A stretch of 64,000 nt of DNA from RUG14121 sp964533935 (lineage in GTDB: Bacteria; Bacillota_I; Bacilli_A; RF39; UBA660), in contig CAZHOG010000001.1 in the NCBI GenBank assembly GCA_964533935.1, positions 62,001 through 126,000 on the forward strand, read 5' to 3'. Made by a program: the position numbers and the translations under genes. Positions 33,779-42,695 of this stretch are shown one piece after another; position 1 is the first letter of the stretch; each line of letters opens with the position of its first letter. The notes under the pieces are model-generated. The model had not been told where the DNA came from, did no database searches, and worked only from the letters and a program-made list of their open reading frames with translations.

Positions 33779-36040
33779 CTATTCCCATGTAAATATTGGA
33801 TATCCGTTATTTACATTATTACTATCATTTTTGAAAGCTGATCCCAATGTTGCGGATATTTTTTTCATATTTTCATTTGATGTTGAACCGACAGAATTTT
33901 TTGTAGGAGTTACAGCGTATTGAGTACTAGAATTTAAATAATAATTATTATTTATATTAACGGATTTAATAGTATTCCCCTGTAATCCTAATATTGCACC
34001 AACATATTGATTATTAACTTCAGAAACATTTCCAACATTATAATTATTATATAAACTTAATGCCATTCCAGCATCATTATCAAAATTTGCAACTATTCCT
34101 CCAGCATCCATACCAGATGCAGTTATACTTCCCATATTATAATTATTATATATTTTTACTAATGAATCTCCTGGATTGTTCCACATATTTGCAACTATTC
34201 CAGCAATATGACCGTACCCAGAAATTTCGCCAACATTTTTATTTTCATAAACATTTAAAGTTTCAGTTAACGTACTTATATTGGCTATTATTCCCCCACA
34301 TCCGTAATTATTTGAATTTGAAATACTAATTGTTTTCTTATTTATATTTTTATTAACATTTATATTTTTTGAAGCAAAAATTCCACTTATTATACCTGAA
34401 GCTCCAGAATTCTTAGCAACTATTATTCCATTATTTATATTTTGACTAACAGTTACTGAATTAGCATTATTTATATATGCAAGTATTCCTGAAGAATATT
34501 GATTATTAGCAGTAATTTTAGCATTATTAACATTATTTTTCATAGTTAAATTAGAAATATTAATATTATATGCTAAAATTCCACTCGCAAAAGTATTTGC
34601 TATAATTTCACCATTATTTGTGCAATTCTCTATTAAAACATTATCTGAATTATTACTGTTTGCAACTATTCCACTTGCAGTATTTGCTTCACTTTTGATT
34701 ACTGCATTGTTAATTGAATTTCTAATAATAGAATTAGTTCCAGCATACCATACTAATCCTGCCGCATCATCTCCTGAAGTTTTTACTGAAATATTATTAG
34801 TACAATTTTCAATTGTTCCATATAGTTTTTGAACAAGACCAGCAGAAGTTTTACTTGCTGTTATTTCACCATCAATTGTTAAATTTTTTATAACAGATTT
34901 GTTATCTATAGATGTAAAAAATGCTTGAGCTGAAGAATCAGGTTTGTTTATATAGATTCCACTAATTTTTTTATTATTTCCATCAAATATTCCACTATAA
35001 TTTTCAATTGGTACCCATTGGTTTGAATTTGAACCGTTTAAATTAATATCATTTATTAATTTAACATTAACTGAATTATTAGTTTTTATTTTTTCTTTAA
35101 ACCAATTGATATCATTTATACCTCTAATTTCATAAATATTATTATTAGAAACAGGTTCTAAATATTTTAAATCAGCCATTATCTTTAAATAAAAATTATT
35201 ATTTGCTAACAATTTAATGTTATCAGAATTAGCTTGCCTTTCATTATTCATAATGGTAATTTCATATGTATCATTTTCATCCGCTTTTAATAGTTGACTT
35301 TTTATAAAATAATCATCATTTATATTTTGATTTTCTAAAATGGTCAATCCATTTTTTGATAAATTATACGTTAAATTATTCCCATATTCATTTTCAATAC
35401 TTCCAAATTTAAGATTATAAATTTTATCTTGATTAGTTACATTTGAAACTTCAAAAGATACGTTTTTAGAATTGCCACTAGTAAAATTTGAAATTGAAAT
35501 TTCATCAGATGATACCACTATAGAATTAATTTTTTTAGTATCAACGCCTAAAGTTGCACTAAATATTTTACCTTGTAAATTATTTTGATCAGTATCACTA
35601 TTTTTAAATGTTATTTTTAATATATATGACTTAATTTTCCCCGCCTCAATAGTAATATTTGTATTAATATAAGTTTTTCCAGTAACACTATTTGGCGTCT
35701 TTCTCTCAGATATTATTTTTCCAGTTTCATCAGCTAATTCATATACTAAATCTTCATTAAATTCATTTGTAATATTTTCCATATAGATATTATAATCTAC
35801 TGCTATATTACTTGTATTCTCTACTGTAAATGTTTTAGTAAATGAATCTCCAGGAACTATTCCAGATACATTTATTTCTTGTCCACCTGTATATGTTAAA
35901 GTTAATTTATTTGTTTTAACTACTGTTTGTGACTCATTTATTCTATTTACATTGGCACTATAGAATGCATATGTTACACCCGCTACAAGAGCTACTACTA
36001 CAAATATACTTGCTACTATTAATACTATTTTTTTCTTCAT
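33779..36040 (-). CDS. large secreted SipW/TasA-type protein with GLUG-like repeats
   Basis: The 753-residue protein begins with a SipW-type signal helix (MKKKIVLIVASIFVVVALVAG then YAFYSA) and a TasA/camelysin-like beta domain (about 35-170, VKTNKLTLTY, PGDSFTKTFTVENTSNI), then a second beta domain, and from about residue 325 to 720 a beta-helix-like repeat region. Its units, about 35-45 residues long, alternate IENCTNN, KNNVNNAKI, SQNINNGII and YNNYNMGSI with ASGIVAN or AGGIVAN, resembling the GLUG motif. The domain order suits a fibre or adhesin on the cell surface. No LPXTG anchor is present. The N-terminal half is paralogous to the frameshifted gene at 26940-28174. Confidence 0.8.
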   Translation of the reverse strand: MKKKIVLIVASIFVVVALVAGVTYAFYSANVNRINESQTVVKTNKLTLTYTGGQEINVSGIVPGDSFTKTFTVENTSNIAVDYNIYMENITNEFNEDLVYELADETGKIISERKTPNSVTGKTYINTNITIEAGKIKSYILKITFKNSDTDQNNLQGKIFSATLGVDTKKINSIVVSSDEISISNFTSGNSKNVSFEVSNVTNQDKIYNLKFGSIENEYGNNLTYNLSKNGLTILENQNINDDYFIKSQLLKADENDTYEITIMNNERQANSDNIKLLANNNFYLKIMADLKYLEPVSNNNIYEIRGINDINWFKEKIKTNNSVNVKLINDINLNGSNSNQWVPIENYSGIFDGNNKKISGIYINKPDSSAQAFFTSIDNKSVIKNLTIDGEITASKTSAGLVQKLYGTIENCTNNISVKTSGDDAAGLVWYAGTNSIIRNSINNAVIKSEANTASGIVANSNNSDNVLIENCTNNGEIIANTFASGILAYNINISNLTMKNNVNNAKITANNQYSSGILAYINNANSVTVSQNINNGIIVAKNSGASGIISGIFASKNINVNKNINKKTISISNSNNYGCGGIIANISTLTETLNVYENKNVGEISGYGHIAGIVANMWNNPGDSLVKIYNNYNMGSITASGMDAGGIVANFDNDAGMALSLYNNYNVGNVSEVNNQYVGAILGLQGNTIKSVNINNNYYLNSSTQYAVTPTKNSVGSTSNENMKKISATLGSAFKNDSNNVNNGYPIFTWE

Positions 36041-36064
36041 ATTACCAACTCTATTCTCATATTT

Positions 36065-36073
36065 ATTTTAGCA
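36065..36073 (-). promoter_or_regulatory. possible extended -10 promoter of the repeat surface protein gene
   Basis: Minus-strand TGCTAAAAT about 25 bases before the start codon, just behind the ileS terminator. No good -35. Confidence 0.4.
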
Positions 36074-36085
36074 AAAAATTAGCAA

Positions 36086-36119
36086 TTAAAAAAGAGTAAA
36101 ACTATTTTTCTACTCTTTT
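36086..36119 (-). terminator. Rho-independent terminator after ileS
   Basis: Minus-strand AAAAGAGTA and TACTCTTTT stem with T-run, overlapping the last ileS codons. Confidence 0.75.
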
Positions 36120-39100
36120 TACATCAATATAAGTATCATGACCATTTAAATCAAAAATATCTTTTAAACCTTCAGTTTTTTCAATATTTATTGATAAAGT
36201 TTCTTTTTTAATAAAATCTTCAAATTTACTAACTGCTTTATCAACTACATTATCTGAAGAATAATATAAATTAATACGATCAACAATATTAAATTCTTTT
36301 TCTTTTCTCATATTTTGAACTTTTGAAATCATCTCACGAGCAATACCTTCAAGAATTAAATCTTCAGTTAAGTTTGTATCTAAAATTATAAAGTTATCAT
36401 TTTCTGTAGCAACATTAAATCCTTCTTTAGAATTCACTCTAATGTCAACTAATTCTTTATTAATTTTATATTCTTGATTATTTACCTCAATAGTGATTTC
36501 TTCATCATTTTGTAATTTCTTTATATCGTCTAAATCTAATTTAGCTAAAGTATCAGAATACATTTTTATATTAGCCCCAAATATAGGTCCAGCAACTTTA
36601 AAATTAGGTTTTAACATATATTCCATGTAATTAGCTGTATCATCAATAAATAATACTTTTTTAACATTTAATTCTTCTTCTATTAGAGATACTAAATCAC
36701 TAATTAAAGATTCATGTTTTTTATCAATTAATACTTCACTAATTGGTTGTCTAACTTTTACTTTTGATTCTTCTCTAACATTTCTTCCTAAAGATATTAA
36801 ATCTCTTACTAAATCCATTCTTGATTCTATAACTTCATCAATTAATTTATCATCACAAATTGGATAATCTGCTAAATGAACAGATTCTAAACCAGTTAAT
36901 TTAGTATAAATTTCATCTGATATAAATGGTGCCATTGGAGCAATTAATTTACAAATTCCTACTAATATTTCATAAGTTGTTTGATAAACAGCTTTCTTAC
37001 TATTATCTAAGTCACTTGCCCAGAATCTTCTTCTGTTTCTTCTTATGTACCAATTTGATAAATCTTCAGCAACAAAATTACTTATGAATTTAACCGCTTT
37101 ATTTAAATCATATTCTTCCATTGATTCAGTTACGTTTTTAACTAATCTATTATATTTAGAAATTAACCATTTATCAATTTCTTCTAAATCTTTATATTCG
37201 ATATTATATTCTCTTGGATCAATACTATCTGCATTTGCATACATTTCAAAGAATGTATATGTATTTTTTAATGTATTGAAGAATTTAGAATTTACTTCTT
37301 TAATTCCATCTTCATCAAATTTAAGTGGTGTCCAAACAGGAGATGCTGAAAGCATATACCATCTAGTAGCATCAGCACCATATTTTTCTATTGTAGCAAA
37401 TGGAGAAACTGAATTACCTTTAGATTTATGCATTTTTCCACCAAATTTATCTAATACTAAATCATTTACTAAAACATTTTTATATGGAGCACATCCTTTT
37501 AAGAATGTTGAAATTACGATTAATGAATAGAACCAACCTCTTGTTTGATCAATTCCTTCACAAATAAAATCTGCTGGAAATTGATTTTCAAATAATTCTT
37601 TGTTTTCAAATGGATAATGATATTGTGCAAATGGCATAGAACCTGAATCAAACCAGCAATCCATAACATCTTTAACACGAGTCATTGCTTTACCACATTT
37701 AGGACATTTGATATGTACATCATCTACAAATGGACGATGTAAATCAATAGTTTCATCAATTTTTTCAATAGCAAGTTCAACTAATTCTTTTCTTGAACCA
37801 ACCATATGATCACATCCACATTCACATCTATATAGTGGAATTGGAGTACCCCAATATCTATTTCTAGAAATTGCCCAATCGTTTAAATTTTCTAACCAAT
37901 TACCAAATCTTTTTTCTCCGACATAATCTGGATACCAATTAACTTTTTTATTTGCTTCAACAATTTTATCTTTAAAATCAGTAACTTTAATATATAAACT
38001 TGGTTTAGAATAGTATAAAAGTGGTGTTCCACATCTCCAACAATGAGGATAATTATGTTCCATCTTTTGTTTTTTAAATAATTTATCTTCTTGAGCTAAA
38101 TATTTAATAATTTCAATCTCAAGTTCACCTTCTAAAACAAATCTACCTTTCCAAGGACCATCAGTATATTTTCCTTGTTCATCTACTGGATTTAAAACTG
38201 GTAAATCATATTTAAGACCTACTTCGTAGTCATCTTGACCAAAAGCTGGAGCAATATGAACAATACCTGTTCCATCTTCCATTGTTACATAATCAGCACA
38301 TGTAATATAGAATGCTTTTTTATTTACTTTTAATTCTGGTAATAATTGTTCATATTCCATGAATTCTAAGTCTTTACCAGTATATTCCTCTACAACTTCA
38401 TAATCATCACCTAAAACTTTATTTGCAAGTTTTTTAGCAACTATAAAATTATATCCTTTAGAACTACACTTAACATAAGTTTCATTTGGATTAACACAAG
38501 CCGCAACATTTGCAAGTAGTGTCCAAGGAGTTGTTGTCCATACTAATAAATATGTATTTTCTTCTTTAGTTAATTTAAACGGAACAGTAACAGTATTAAC
38601 TGAAATTTCTTTATATCCTTGAGCAACTTCATGAGAAGCAAGACCTGTTCCACAACGAGGACAATAAGGTAATATCTTTAATCCATCATAAATTAAACCT
38701 TTATCAAAGAATTCTTTTAAAATCCACCATTCTGTTTCAATATAATCATTATTATATGTAATATATGGATTTTTAAGATCTATAAATTGACCCATTTTTT
38801 CTGTAAAATCTTTAAATGCTGTTTCGTTTTTCCAAACAGATTCACGACACTTTTGATTAAATTCTTTTATCCCATATTTTTCAATATCAGTTTTACCTTC
38901 AAAACCTAATTCTTTTTCAACTTGAACTTCAACTGGAAGACCATGAGTATCCCAACCAACTTTTCTTAATACTTTATTACCTTGCATTGTTTTATATTTA
39001 CAAACAGTATCTTTTAATAATTTAGCAAGCATATGATGAATTCCTGGCATTCCATTAGCAGTTGCTGGGCCATCATAAAAAACAAAGGTATTATTTTTAC

Positions 39101-39209
39101 TTCTATTATCAATAGTTTTATTTAATATATCTTCATCTTTAAATTTGTTTAAAATTCTAAGTTCATTTTCACTAACTACATCTTTATTCAAACTTTCAAA
39201 TTTTTTCAT
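36102..39209 (-). CDS. ileS: isoleucyl-tRNA synthetase
   Basis: Class I synthetase of 1035 residues. The HIGH-type motif appears as GMPGIHHML in YDGPATANGMPGIHHMLAK, the KMSKS motif as GKMHKSKGNSVSP, and the CP1 editing domain lies between them (GWDTHGLPVE, DDYEVGLKYDLPV). The IleRS-2 (eukaryotic-like, often mupirocin-resistant) sequence style is suggested by the long C-terminal part and by WKGRFVLEGE, although assignment of subtype is tentative. ATG at 39209 has AGAAGGATTAAT upstream. A T-box leader controls it. Confidence 0.96.
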   Translation of the reverse strand: MKKFESLNKDVVSENELRILNKFKDEDILNKTIDNRSKNNTFVFYDGPATANGMPGIHHMLAKLLKDTVCKYKTMQGNKVLRKVGWDTHGLPVEVQVEKELGFEGKTDIEKYGIKEFNQKCRESVWKNETAFKDFTEKMGQFIDLKNPYITYNNDYIETEWWILKEFFDKGLIYDGLKILPYCPRCGTGLASHEVAQGYKEISVNTVTVPFKLTKEENTYLLVWTTTPWTLLANVAACVNPNETYVKCSSKGYNFIVAKKLANKVLGDDYEVVEEYTGKDLEFMEYEQLLPELKVNKKAFYITCADYVTMEDGTGIVHIAPAFGQDDYEVGLKYDLPVLNPVDEQGKYTDGPWKGRFVLEGELEIEIIKYLAQEDKLFKKQKMEHNYPHCWRCGTPLLYYSKPSLYIKVTDFKDKIVEANKKVNWYPDYVGEKRFGNWLENLNDWAISRNRYWGTPIPLYRCECGCDHMVGSRKELVELAIEKIDETIDLHRPFVDDVHIKCPKCGKAMTRVKDVMDCWFDSGSMPFAQYHYPFENKELFENQFPADFICEGIDQTRGWFYSLIVISTFLKGCAPYKNVLVNDLVLDKFGGKMHKSKGNSVSPFATIEKYGADATRWYMLSASPVWTPLKFDEDGIKEVNSKFFNTLKNTYTFFEMYANADSIDPREYNIEYKDLEEIDKWLISKYNRLVKNVTESMEEYDLNKAVKFISNFVAEDLSNWYIRRNRRRFWASDLDNSKKAVYQTTYEILVGICKLIAPMAPFISDEIYTKLTGLESVHLADYPICDDKLIDEVIESRMDLVRDLISLGRNVREESKVKVRQPISEVLIDKKHESLISDLVSLIEEELNVKKVLFIDDTANYMEYMLKPNFKVAGPIFGANIKMYSDTLAKLDLDDIKKLQNDEEITIEVNNQEYKINKELVDIRVNSKEGFNVATENDNFIILDTNLTEDLILEGIAREMISKVQNMRKEKEFNIVDRINLYYSSDNVVDKAVSKFEDFIKKETLSINIEKTEGLKDIFDLNGHDTYIDVKRVEK

Positions 39210-39224
39210 ATTAATCCTTCTTTC

Positions 39225-39442
39225 TATAATAAAAAGGTGGTACCACAAAGGACGAAATAACTCGTGGTACCACCTTATTTAAACTCAAATATGTAACGCA
39301 TATCTGCGGGATAATCTTACTAACACGTTTTCAGCTATCCAACTCCCAAGTGATTTTCATAAATACTTATTTATTAGCTTTCACCAAACGCTAACTCTCT
39401 ACAAAATTCGTATTCATTACTCTTCTTGTTCCATGTATTTCA
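39225..39442 (-). promoter_or_regulatory. T-box riboswitch leader of ileS (isoleucine type)
   Basis: Between the promoter and ileS lies a classical T-box leader. The conserved antiterminator element AAGGTGGTACCACGAG is at 39261-39276 (minus), and its alternative terminator hairpin (GGTGGTACCAC pairing with GTGGTACCACC, followed by TTTTTATT) spans 39234-39276. The variable base of the TGGT box is T, which would pair with the A73 discriminator of tRNA-Ile. Upstream stem I sequence includes GAAAATCACTT, in which ATC (39352-39354) is the probable isoleucine specifier followed by A. Uncharged tRNA-Ile is expected to favour readthrough. Confidence 0.93.
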
Positions 39443-39448
39443 TTTAAT

Positions 39449-39476
39449 ATTATATAATATTTAATATTTATGTCAA
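39449..39476 (-). promoter_or_regulatory. sigma-A promoter of the ileS T-box transcript
   Basis: Minus-strand TTGACA (39471-39476), 16-base spacer, TATAAT (39449-39454): both hexamers are perfect consensus. Transcription should begin near 39442. Confidence 0.85.
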
Positions 39477-39481
39477 GAAAA

Positions 39482-39694
39482 TTATAAATTAGTATTAAAT
39501 AATTCCATTGCTTTATTAAATTCTTCTTCAGAATCTAATCCAATTAAATTTTCTTCACTTTCATCGGTTTTTCTTATACAAAAATCATTTACATTTTTAA
39601 TATTTGTTAAAAAAACATATGTTGTATTTTCTGATTTAATTTTTTTAATTATTAAATAATCTTGATTATCTTCTAATTTAATTACTTCTTGCAT
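39482..39694 (-). CDS. small acidic protein, DUF1292-like pattern
   Basis: A 70-residue protein whose order of strands (VIKLEDNQDYLIIKKIK, TTYVFLTN, FCIRKTDESEENLIGLDSEEEFNKAMELF) resembles the DUF1292/YrzB family, in which a short beta-rich acidic protein ends in an EEEF helix. The match is by pattern only. It overlaps the end of the preceding gene by 17 bases in a different frame, indicating coupled translation with the 185-residue membrane protein. Confidence 0.5.
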   Translation of the reverse strand: MQEVIKLEDNQDYLIIKKIKSENTTYVFLTNIKNVNDFCIRKTDESEENLIGLDSEEEFNKAMELFNTNL

Positions 39695-40235
39695 TACTAT
39701 TTTCCCTACTTTCTATCATTTTATCTTGGCATGATTCTGTCCATTCTTTAGCTGAGTTAAAGCCATTTGCTTCTGCATATTCTTCAATATTTGAATATTT
39801 CTTTTCCTCTAACGCACTTAATGATATTAATAAATTTTTAAATATATCACTATCATTACCATATAATGTTGCAAATGAATACAATTTAATATCTTTTAAT
39901 TGTTCATTTTCTAAAATATCAAACGCGATTGCTGGATAATTATATATTGCTGATTTATGATCTTCAGATCTATAAATTAAATCAGAACTGTTTAAATATT
40001 TTCCATAATTATTTGCATATTCATTATATACATTTCCTTCACTTACTACTTCTTGTACTTTTTCAACAGTTTTAAAAGCACCAACTCCAGCAATAACCAA
40101 TGTTGCAGTCAAAGCAAAAGCAGATATAGAAGCCTTTACAGAATCTAATTTATACACTTTTCCTTTATAAGTCACTGGAATACCTTTCCTAGTACTCTTT
40201 TTATAAGCATTCTTTCTTACTTCTTCAATATTCAT
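39678..40235 (-). CDS. unknown single-pass membrane protein
   Basis: A 185-residue protein: a basic N-terminal stretch (MNIEEVRKNAYKKSTRKGIPVTYKGKVYKLDS), a hydrophobic helix (about residues 37-54, SISAFALTATLVIAGVGAF), and a roughly 130-residue domain without known motif. The basic side before the helix suggests the C-terminal domain is extracellular. A perfect 20-bp palindrome lies just upstream of its start, and a divergent phosphohexomutase gene begins 160 bases away. Function unknown. Confidence 0.6.
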   Translation of the reverse strand: MNIEEVRKNAYKKSTRKGIPVTYKGKVYKLDSVKASISAFALTATLVIAGVGAFKTVEKVQEVVSEGNVYNEYANNYGKYLNSSDLIYRSEDHKSAIYNYPAIAFDILENEQLKDIKLYSFATLYGNDSDIFKNLLISLSALEEKKYSNIEEYAEANGFNSAKEWTESCQDKMIESRENSNARSN

Positions 40236-40250
40236 TTCATCACCTACTAT

Positions 40251-40270
40251 ATAAATAGTATACTATTTAT
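40251..40270. promoter_or_regulatory. 20-bp perfect palindrome upstream of the 185-residue gene, possible operator
   Basis: ATAAATAGTATACTATTTAT is fully self-complementary and lies 16 bases upstream of the gene start at 40235, covering a possible TATACT -10. It could be a dimeric repressor site. AT richness makes chance palindromes commoner, so this is tentative. Confidence 0.35.
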
Positions 40271-40344
40271 TCGATTTTTTTTCTACATTTATTTTTTTAT
40301 AATAAAAATCAGTAAATTCTTTACATCATTTAGACAATAAGCAA

Positions 40345-40373
40345 TTTAAACCTTAATATAAAAATGCTATAAT
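40345..40373 (+). promoter_or_regulatory. extended -10 promoter of the phosphohexomutase gene
   Basis: TGCTATAAT (40365-40373) gives a perfect extended -10. A weak -35 TTTAAA lies 17 bases upstream (40345-40350). Confidence 0.7.
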
Positions 40374-40395
40374 TATAATAATAAGGAGGTTCGAA

Positions 40396-41766
40396 ATGAA
40401 CAAAAATATATTTAGAGAATATGATATTAGAGGTATGTACCCTAATGAAATAGATGAAAAAACAGCTTATACGGTTGGAAGAAGTTACGGAAGTTATTTA
40501 AGAGAAAAATATAATATAGATACATGCGTAGTCGGACATGATAATCGTTTGTCTTCTGATAGCTTAGTGAAAAATTTAATGAAAGGGATTAAAGATTCAG
40601 GAACGAGTATCATGTATTATGGATTAGTTACTACTCCAATGCATTATTATTCAAGAAAATATAATAACTTCCCCGGTATTATGGTTACTGCAAGTCATAA
40701 TCCAAAAGATGACAATGGCTTTAAATTTTCTTTTGATAAAGATGTTAATGCTCGTGGTGAAATGATTAAAGATTTTACCGAATATACTTTTGCTGGTAAA
40801 TTTCTTGATGGTTTTGGCGAAGAAGTATTAATAGATATTGAAGATGAATATCTTAAATTTATGAAAAAAAATACTTTTATGGGTCCTCGTAAAATAAAAG
40901 TAGTATTTGATCCAGGTAACGGCACAACATGTGTTATATTAAAAAAAATAATAGAAATGTTTGATAGTATAATTCCTGTATATATTAATGATGAAAGCGA
41001 TGGAACATTCCCAAATCATCATCCAGATCCAGCAGTTGAAGAAAACTTAGAACAACTAAAGAAAAAAGTTAAAGAAGAAAAAGCTGATTTAGGTGTTGCA
41101 TTTGATGGTGATGGAGATCGTATAGGAATTATTGATGAAAAAGGAAATTATATTCCTACAGATAAATTCATGATTATCATTATTAGAAGTTTAATTAAAA
41201 CTGCTGAATGTAAAAAATATTTATATGATGTAAAATGTTCTAAATCTTTAGAAGATGAAATAATTAAATTAGGTGGTACTCCTTTTTGTTACAGAACAGG
41301 TGCAAGTTTCACAGAATATGGTACTTTAAGCAATAATCTTGATTTTGGTGGAGAATATTCTGGACATGTTTTCTTTAATGATCGTGGTGAAGAATTCGGA
41401 AGTGCAATTTATGCTGCCTTACGTTTAATTGAAATTTTAACTAATTCTAATTCATCAGTAACTGATTTATTAAAAGGAATAAATACCTACTATTCTACTC
41501 CTGAAATTAAAATTCCAACAACTGATGAAACAAAATTTAAAGTTGTAGAAAAAGTTAAAAATTATTGTATTGAAAAAAATTATAATATCAATGATATAGA
41601 TGGTGTTAGAGTTACTTTTGATAATGGCTGGGCATTAGTTAGAGCAAGTAATACTGGTCCAAACTTAACTGTAAGATTTGAAGCATTAGATAACAATGGT
41701 TTAAAACAAATTCAAAATGAATTTATGACAAAAGTTAATGAATACAACAAAAAAGTGGAAGATTAA
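40396..41766 (+). CDS. manB: phosphomannomutase/phosphoglucomutase
   Basis: Alpha-D-phosphohexomutase of 456 residues that interconverts hexose-1- and hexose-6-phosphates for cell-surface sugar precursors. The family landmarks are visible: FREYDIRGMYP, the phosphoserine loop TASHNPKDDNGFKFS, the metal loop FDGDGDRIGII, the sugar-binding loop GGEYSGHV, and the C-terminal phosphate-binding RASNTGPNLTVRFEA. Substrate preference between mannose and glucose cannot be read. It has an AGGAGG site seven bases before ATG. It converges on ldh with a shared terminator. Confidence 0.93.
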   Translation: MNKNIFREYDIRGMYPNEIDEKTAYTVGRSYGSYLREKYNIDTCVVGHDNRLSSDSLVKNLMKGIKDSGTSIMYYGLVTTPMHYYSRKYNNFPGIMVTASHNPKDDNGFKFSFDKDVNARGEMIKDFTEYTFAGKFLDGFGEEVLIDIEDEYLKFMKKNTFMGPRKIKVVFDPGNGTTCVILKKIIEMFDSIIPVYINDESDGTFPNHHPDPAVEENLEQLKKKVKEEKADLGVAFDGDGDRIGIIDEKGNYIPTDKFMIIIIRSLIKTAECKKYLYDVKCSKSLEDEIIKLGGTPFCYRTGASFTEYGTLSNNLDFGGEYSGHVFFNDRGEEFGSAIYAALRLIEILTNSNSSVTDLLKGINTYYSTPEIKIPTTDETKFKVVEKVKNYCIEKNYNINDIDGVRVTFDNGWALVRASNTGPNLTVRFEALDNNGLKQIQNEFMTKVNEYNKKVED

Positions 41767-41785
41767 AATAATCTTCTACTTTTTT
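41747..41785. terminator. bidirectional terminator between the phosphohexomutase and ldh genes
   Basis: AAAAGTGGAAGATTA pairs with TAATCTTCTACTTTT over 15 bp (one G-T wobble) with a 3-base loop. Both genes' stop codons fall inside the hairpin, and T-runs flank it on both strands. Confidence 0.85.
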
Positions 41786-42687
41786 AAGCTATTAATTGCT
41801 TTTTTTATTACTTTAATGCATTTTTCCATTTTATTAGTTTCTTTTTCATTTAGTGTAACAAATATTCTATCTTTAACACCATTCTTATTTAAAATAGCAG
41901 GTGTAGAAATATATACATCATTAACTTTGTCATAATTTGAAACAGTAACAACTCTATTTTCATCACTTAAAATTGCATTCGTAATCATCACTAAACACAT
42001 TCCGATTCCATAATATGTTGCACCCTTTTTTTCAATTATTTCATAAGCTGCATTTCTTACAACTGCTTCTATTTCATCCAATTCAGTTCTTTTTAAAAAT
42101 GTCGTAATATTTTGTAATCCCACTTTAACATTACTCCAACTAACAAACTCAGAATCACCATGCTCACCAATTACATAACCATGAATATTTTTAGGATTAA
42201 TTCCAATTTTGTTACCAACTAAATATCTTAATCTTGCTGTATCTAAACTAGTTCCAGACCCAATAACTTTGGAATGATTAAAACCAGAATATTTCCAAGT
42301 AATATATGTCATTACATCAAGAGGATTAGTTGCTACTAAAAATATTCCATCAAATCCAGTTTCTACAACTGAATCAATTATCTTTTTAAAAATAGCACTA
42401 TTCTTTTCAATTAAATCCATTCTAGTTTCACCTGGATTTTGATTAGCACCCGCAGCAATAACTACCATTGTTGCATCACTACAATCTTTATATGAACCAA
42501 CTTTAATATCAATTTTACTTGGAGCAAAAGCTAAGCAATGATTTAAATCCATTACTTCCCCTTCAATCCTTTTTTTATCTAAATCAATTAATACTAATTC
42601 ATTAACACTAGTTCTTTGATTTAACAAGGCATAAGCATAACTCATACCTACATTACCACAACCAATTAATACAATTTTATTCTTCAT
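41776..42687 (-). CDS. ldh: L-lactate dehydrogenase
   Basis: NAD-dependent reduction of pyruvate to lactate, a fermentation step regenerating NAD. The 303-residue product has the Rossmann motif IVLIGCGNVGMSYAYALLNQ, LVLIDLDKKRIEGEVMDLNH, the catalytic loop region AGANQNPGETRMDLIEKN, SGTSLDTARLRYLVG and the active-site histidine in GEHGDSEF. The substrate-loop residue region (NQNPGETR) fits LDH rather than malate dehydrogenase. ATG at 42687 has AGGTGAAAAA; the longer frame start at 42708 overlaps mutM. It is the last gene of polA-mutM-ldh. Confidence 0.93.
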   Translation of the reverse strand: MKNKIVLIGCGNVGMSYAYALLNQRTSVNELVLIDLDKKRIEGEVMDLNHCLAFAPSKIDIKVGSYKDCSDATMVVIAAGANQNPGETRMDLIEKNSAIFKKIIDSVVETGFDGIFLVATNPLDVMTYITWKYSGFNHSKVIGSGTSLDTARLRYLVGNKIGINPKNIHGYVIGEHGDSEFVSWSNVKVGLQNITTFLKRTELDEIEAVVRNAAYEIIEKKGATYYGIGMCLVMITNAILSDENRVVTVSNYDKVNDVYISTPAILNKNGVKDRIFVTLNEKETNKMEKCIKVIKKAINSLKK

Positions 42688-42695
42688 TTTTTCAC

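Noticed and set aside
33779..36040. Repeat region as a CRISPR array or tandem DNA repeat
   Set aside because: The repetition is at the protein level (GLUG-like units), with variable lengths and no identical DNA repeats or regular spacers; it lies within a single long reading frame.
37045..37530. A 161-codon open frame on the plus strand within ileS
   Set aside because: It lies fully antisense to the strongly supported ileS and has no ribosome-binding site or protein family signature; AT-rich coding strands often leave open antisense frames.
39210..39481. A separate small RNA gene upstream of ileS
   Set aside because: The promoter, T-box motif and terminator arms explain the whole stretch as the ileS leader.
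41738..41935. A plus-strand frame overlapping the end of the phosphohexomutase gene and ldh
   Set aside because: It runs through the bidirectional terminator and is antisense to ldh.
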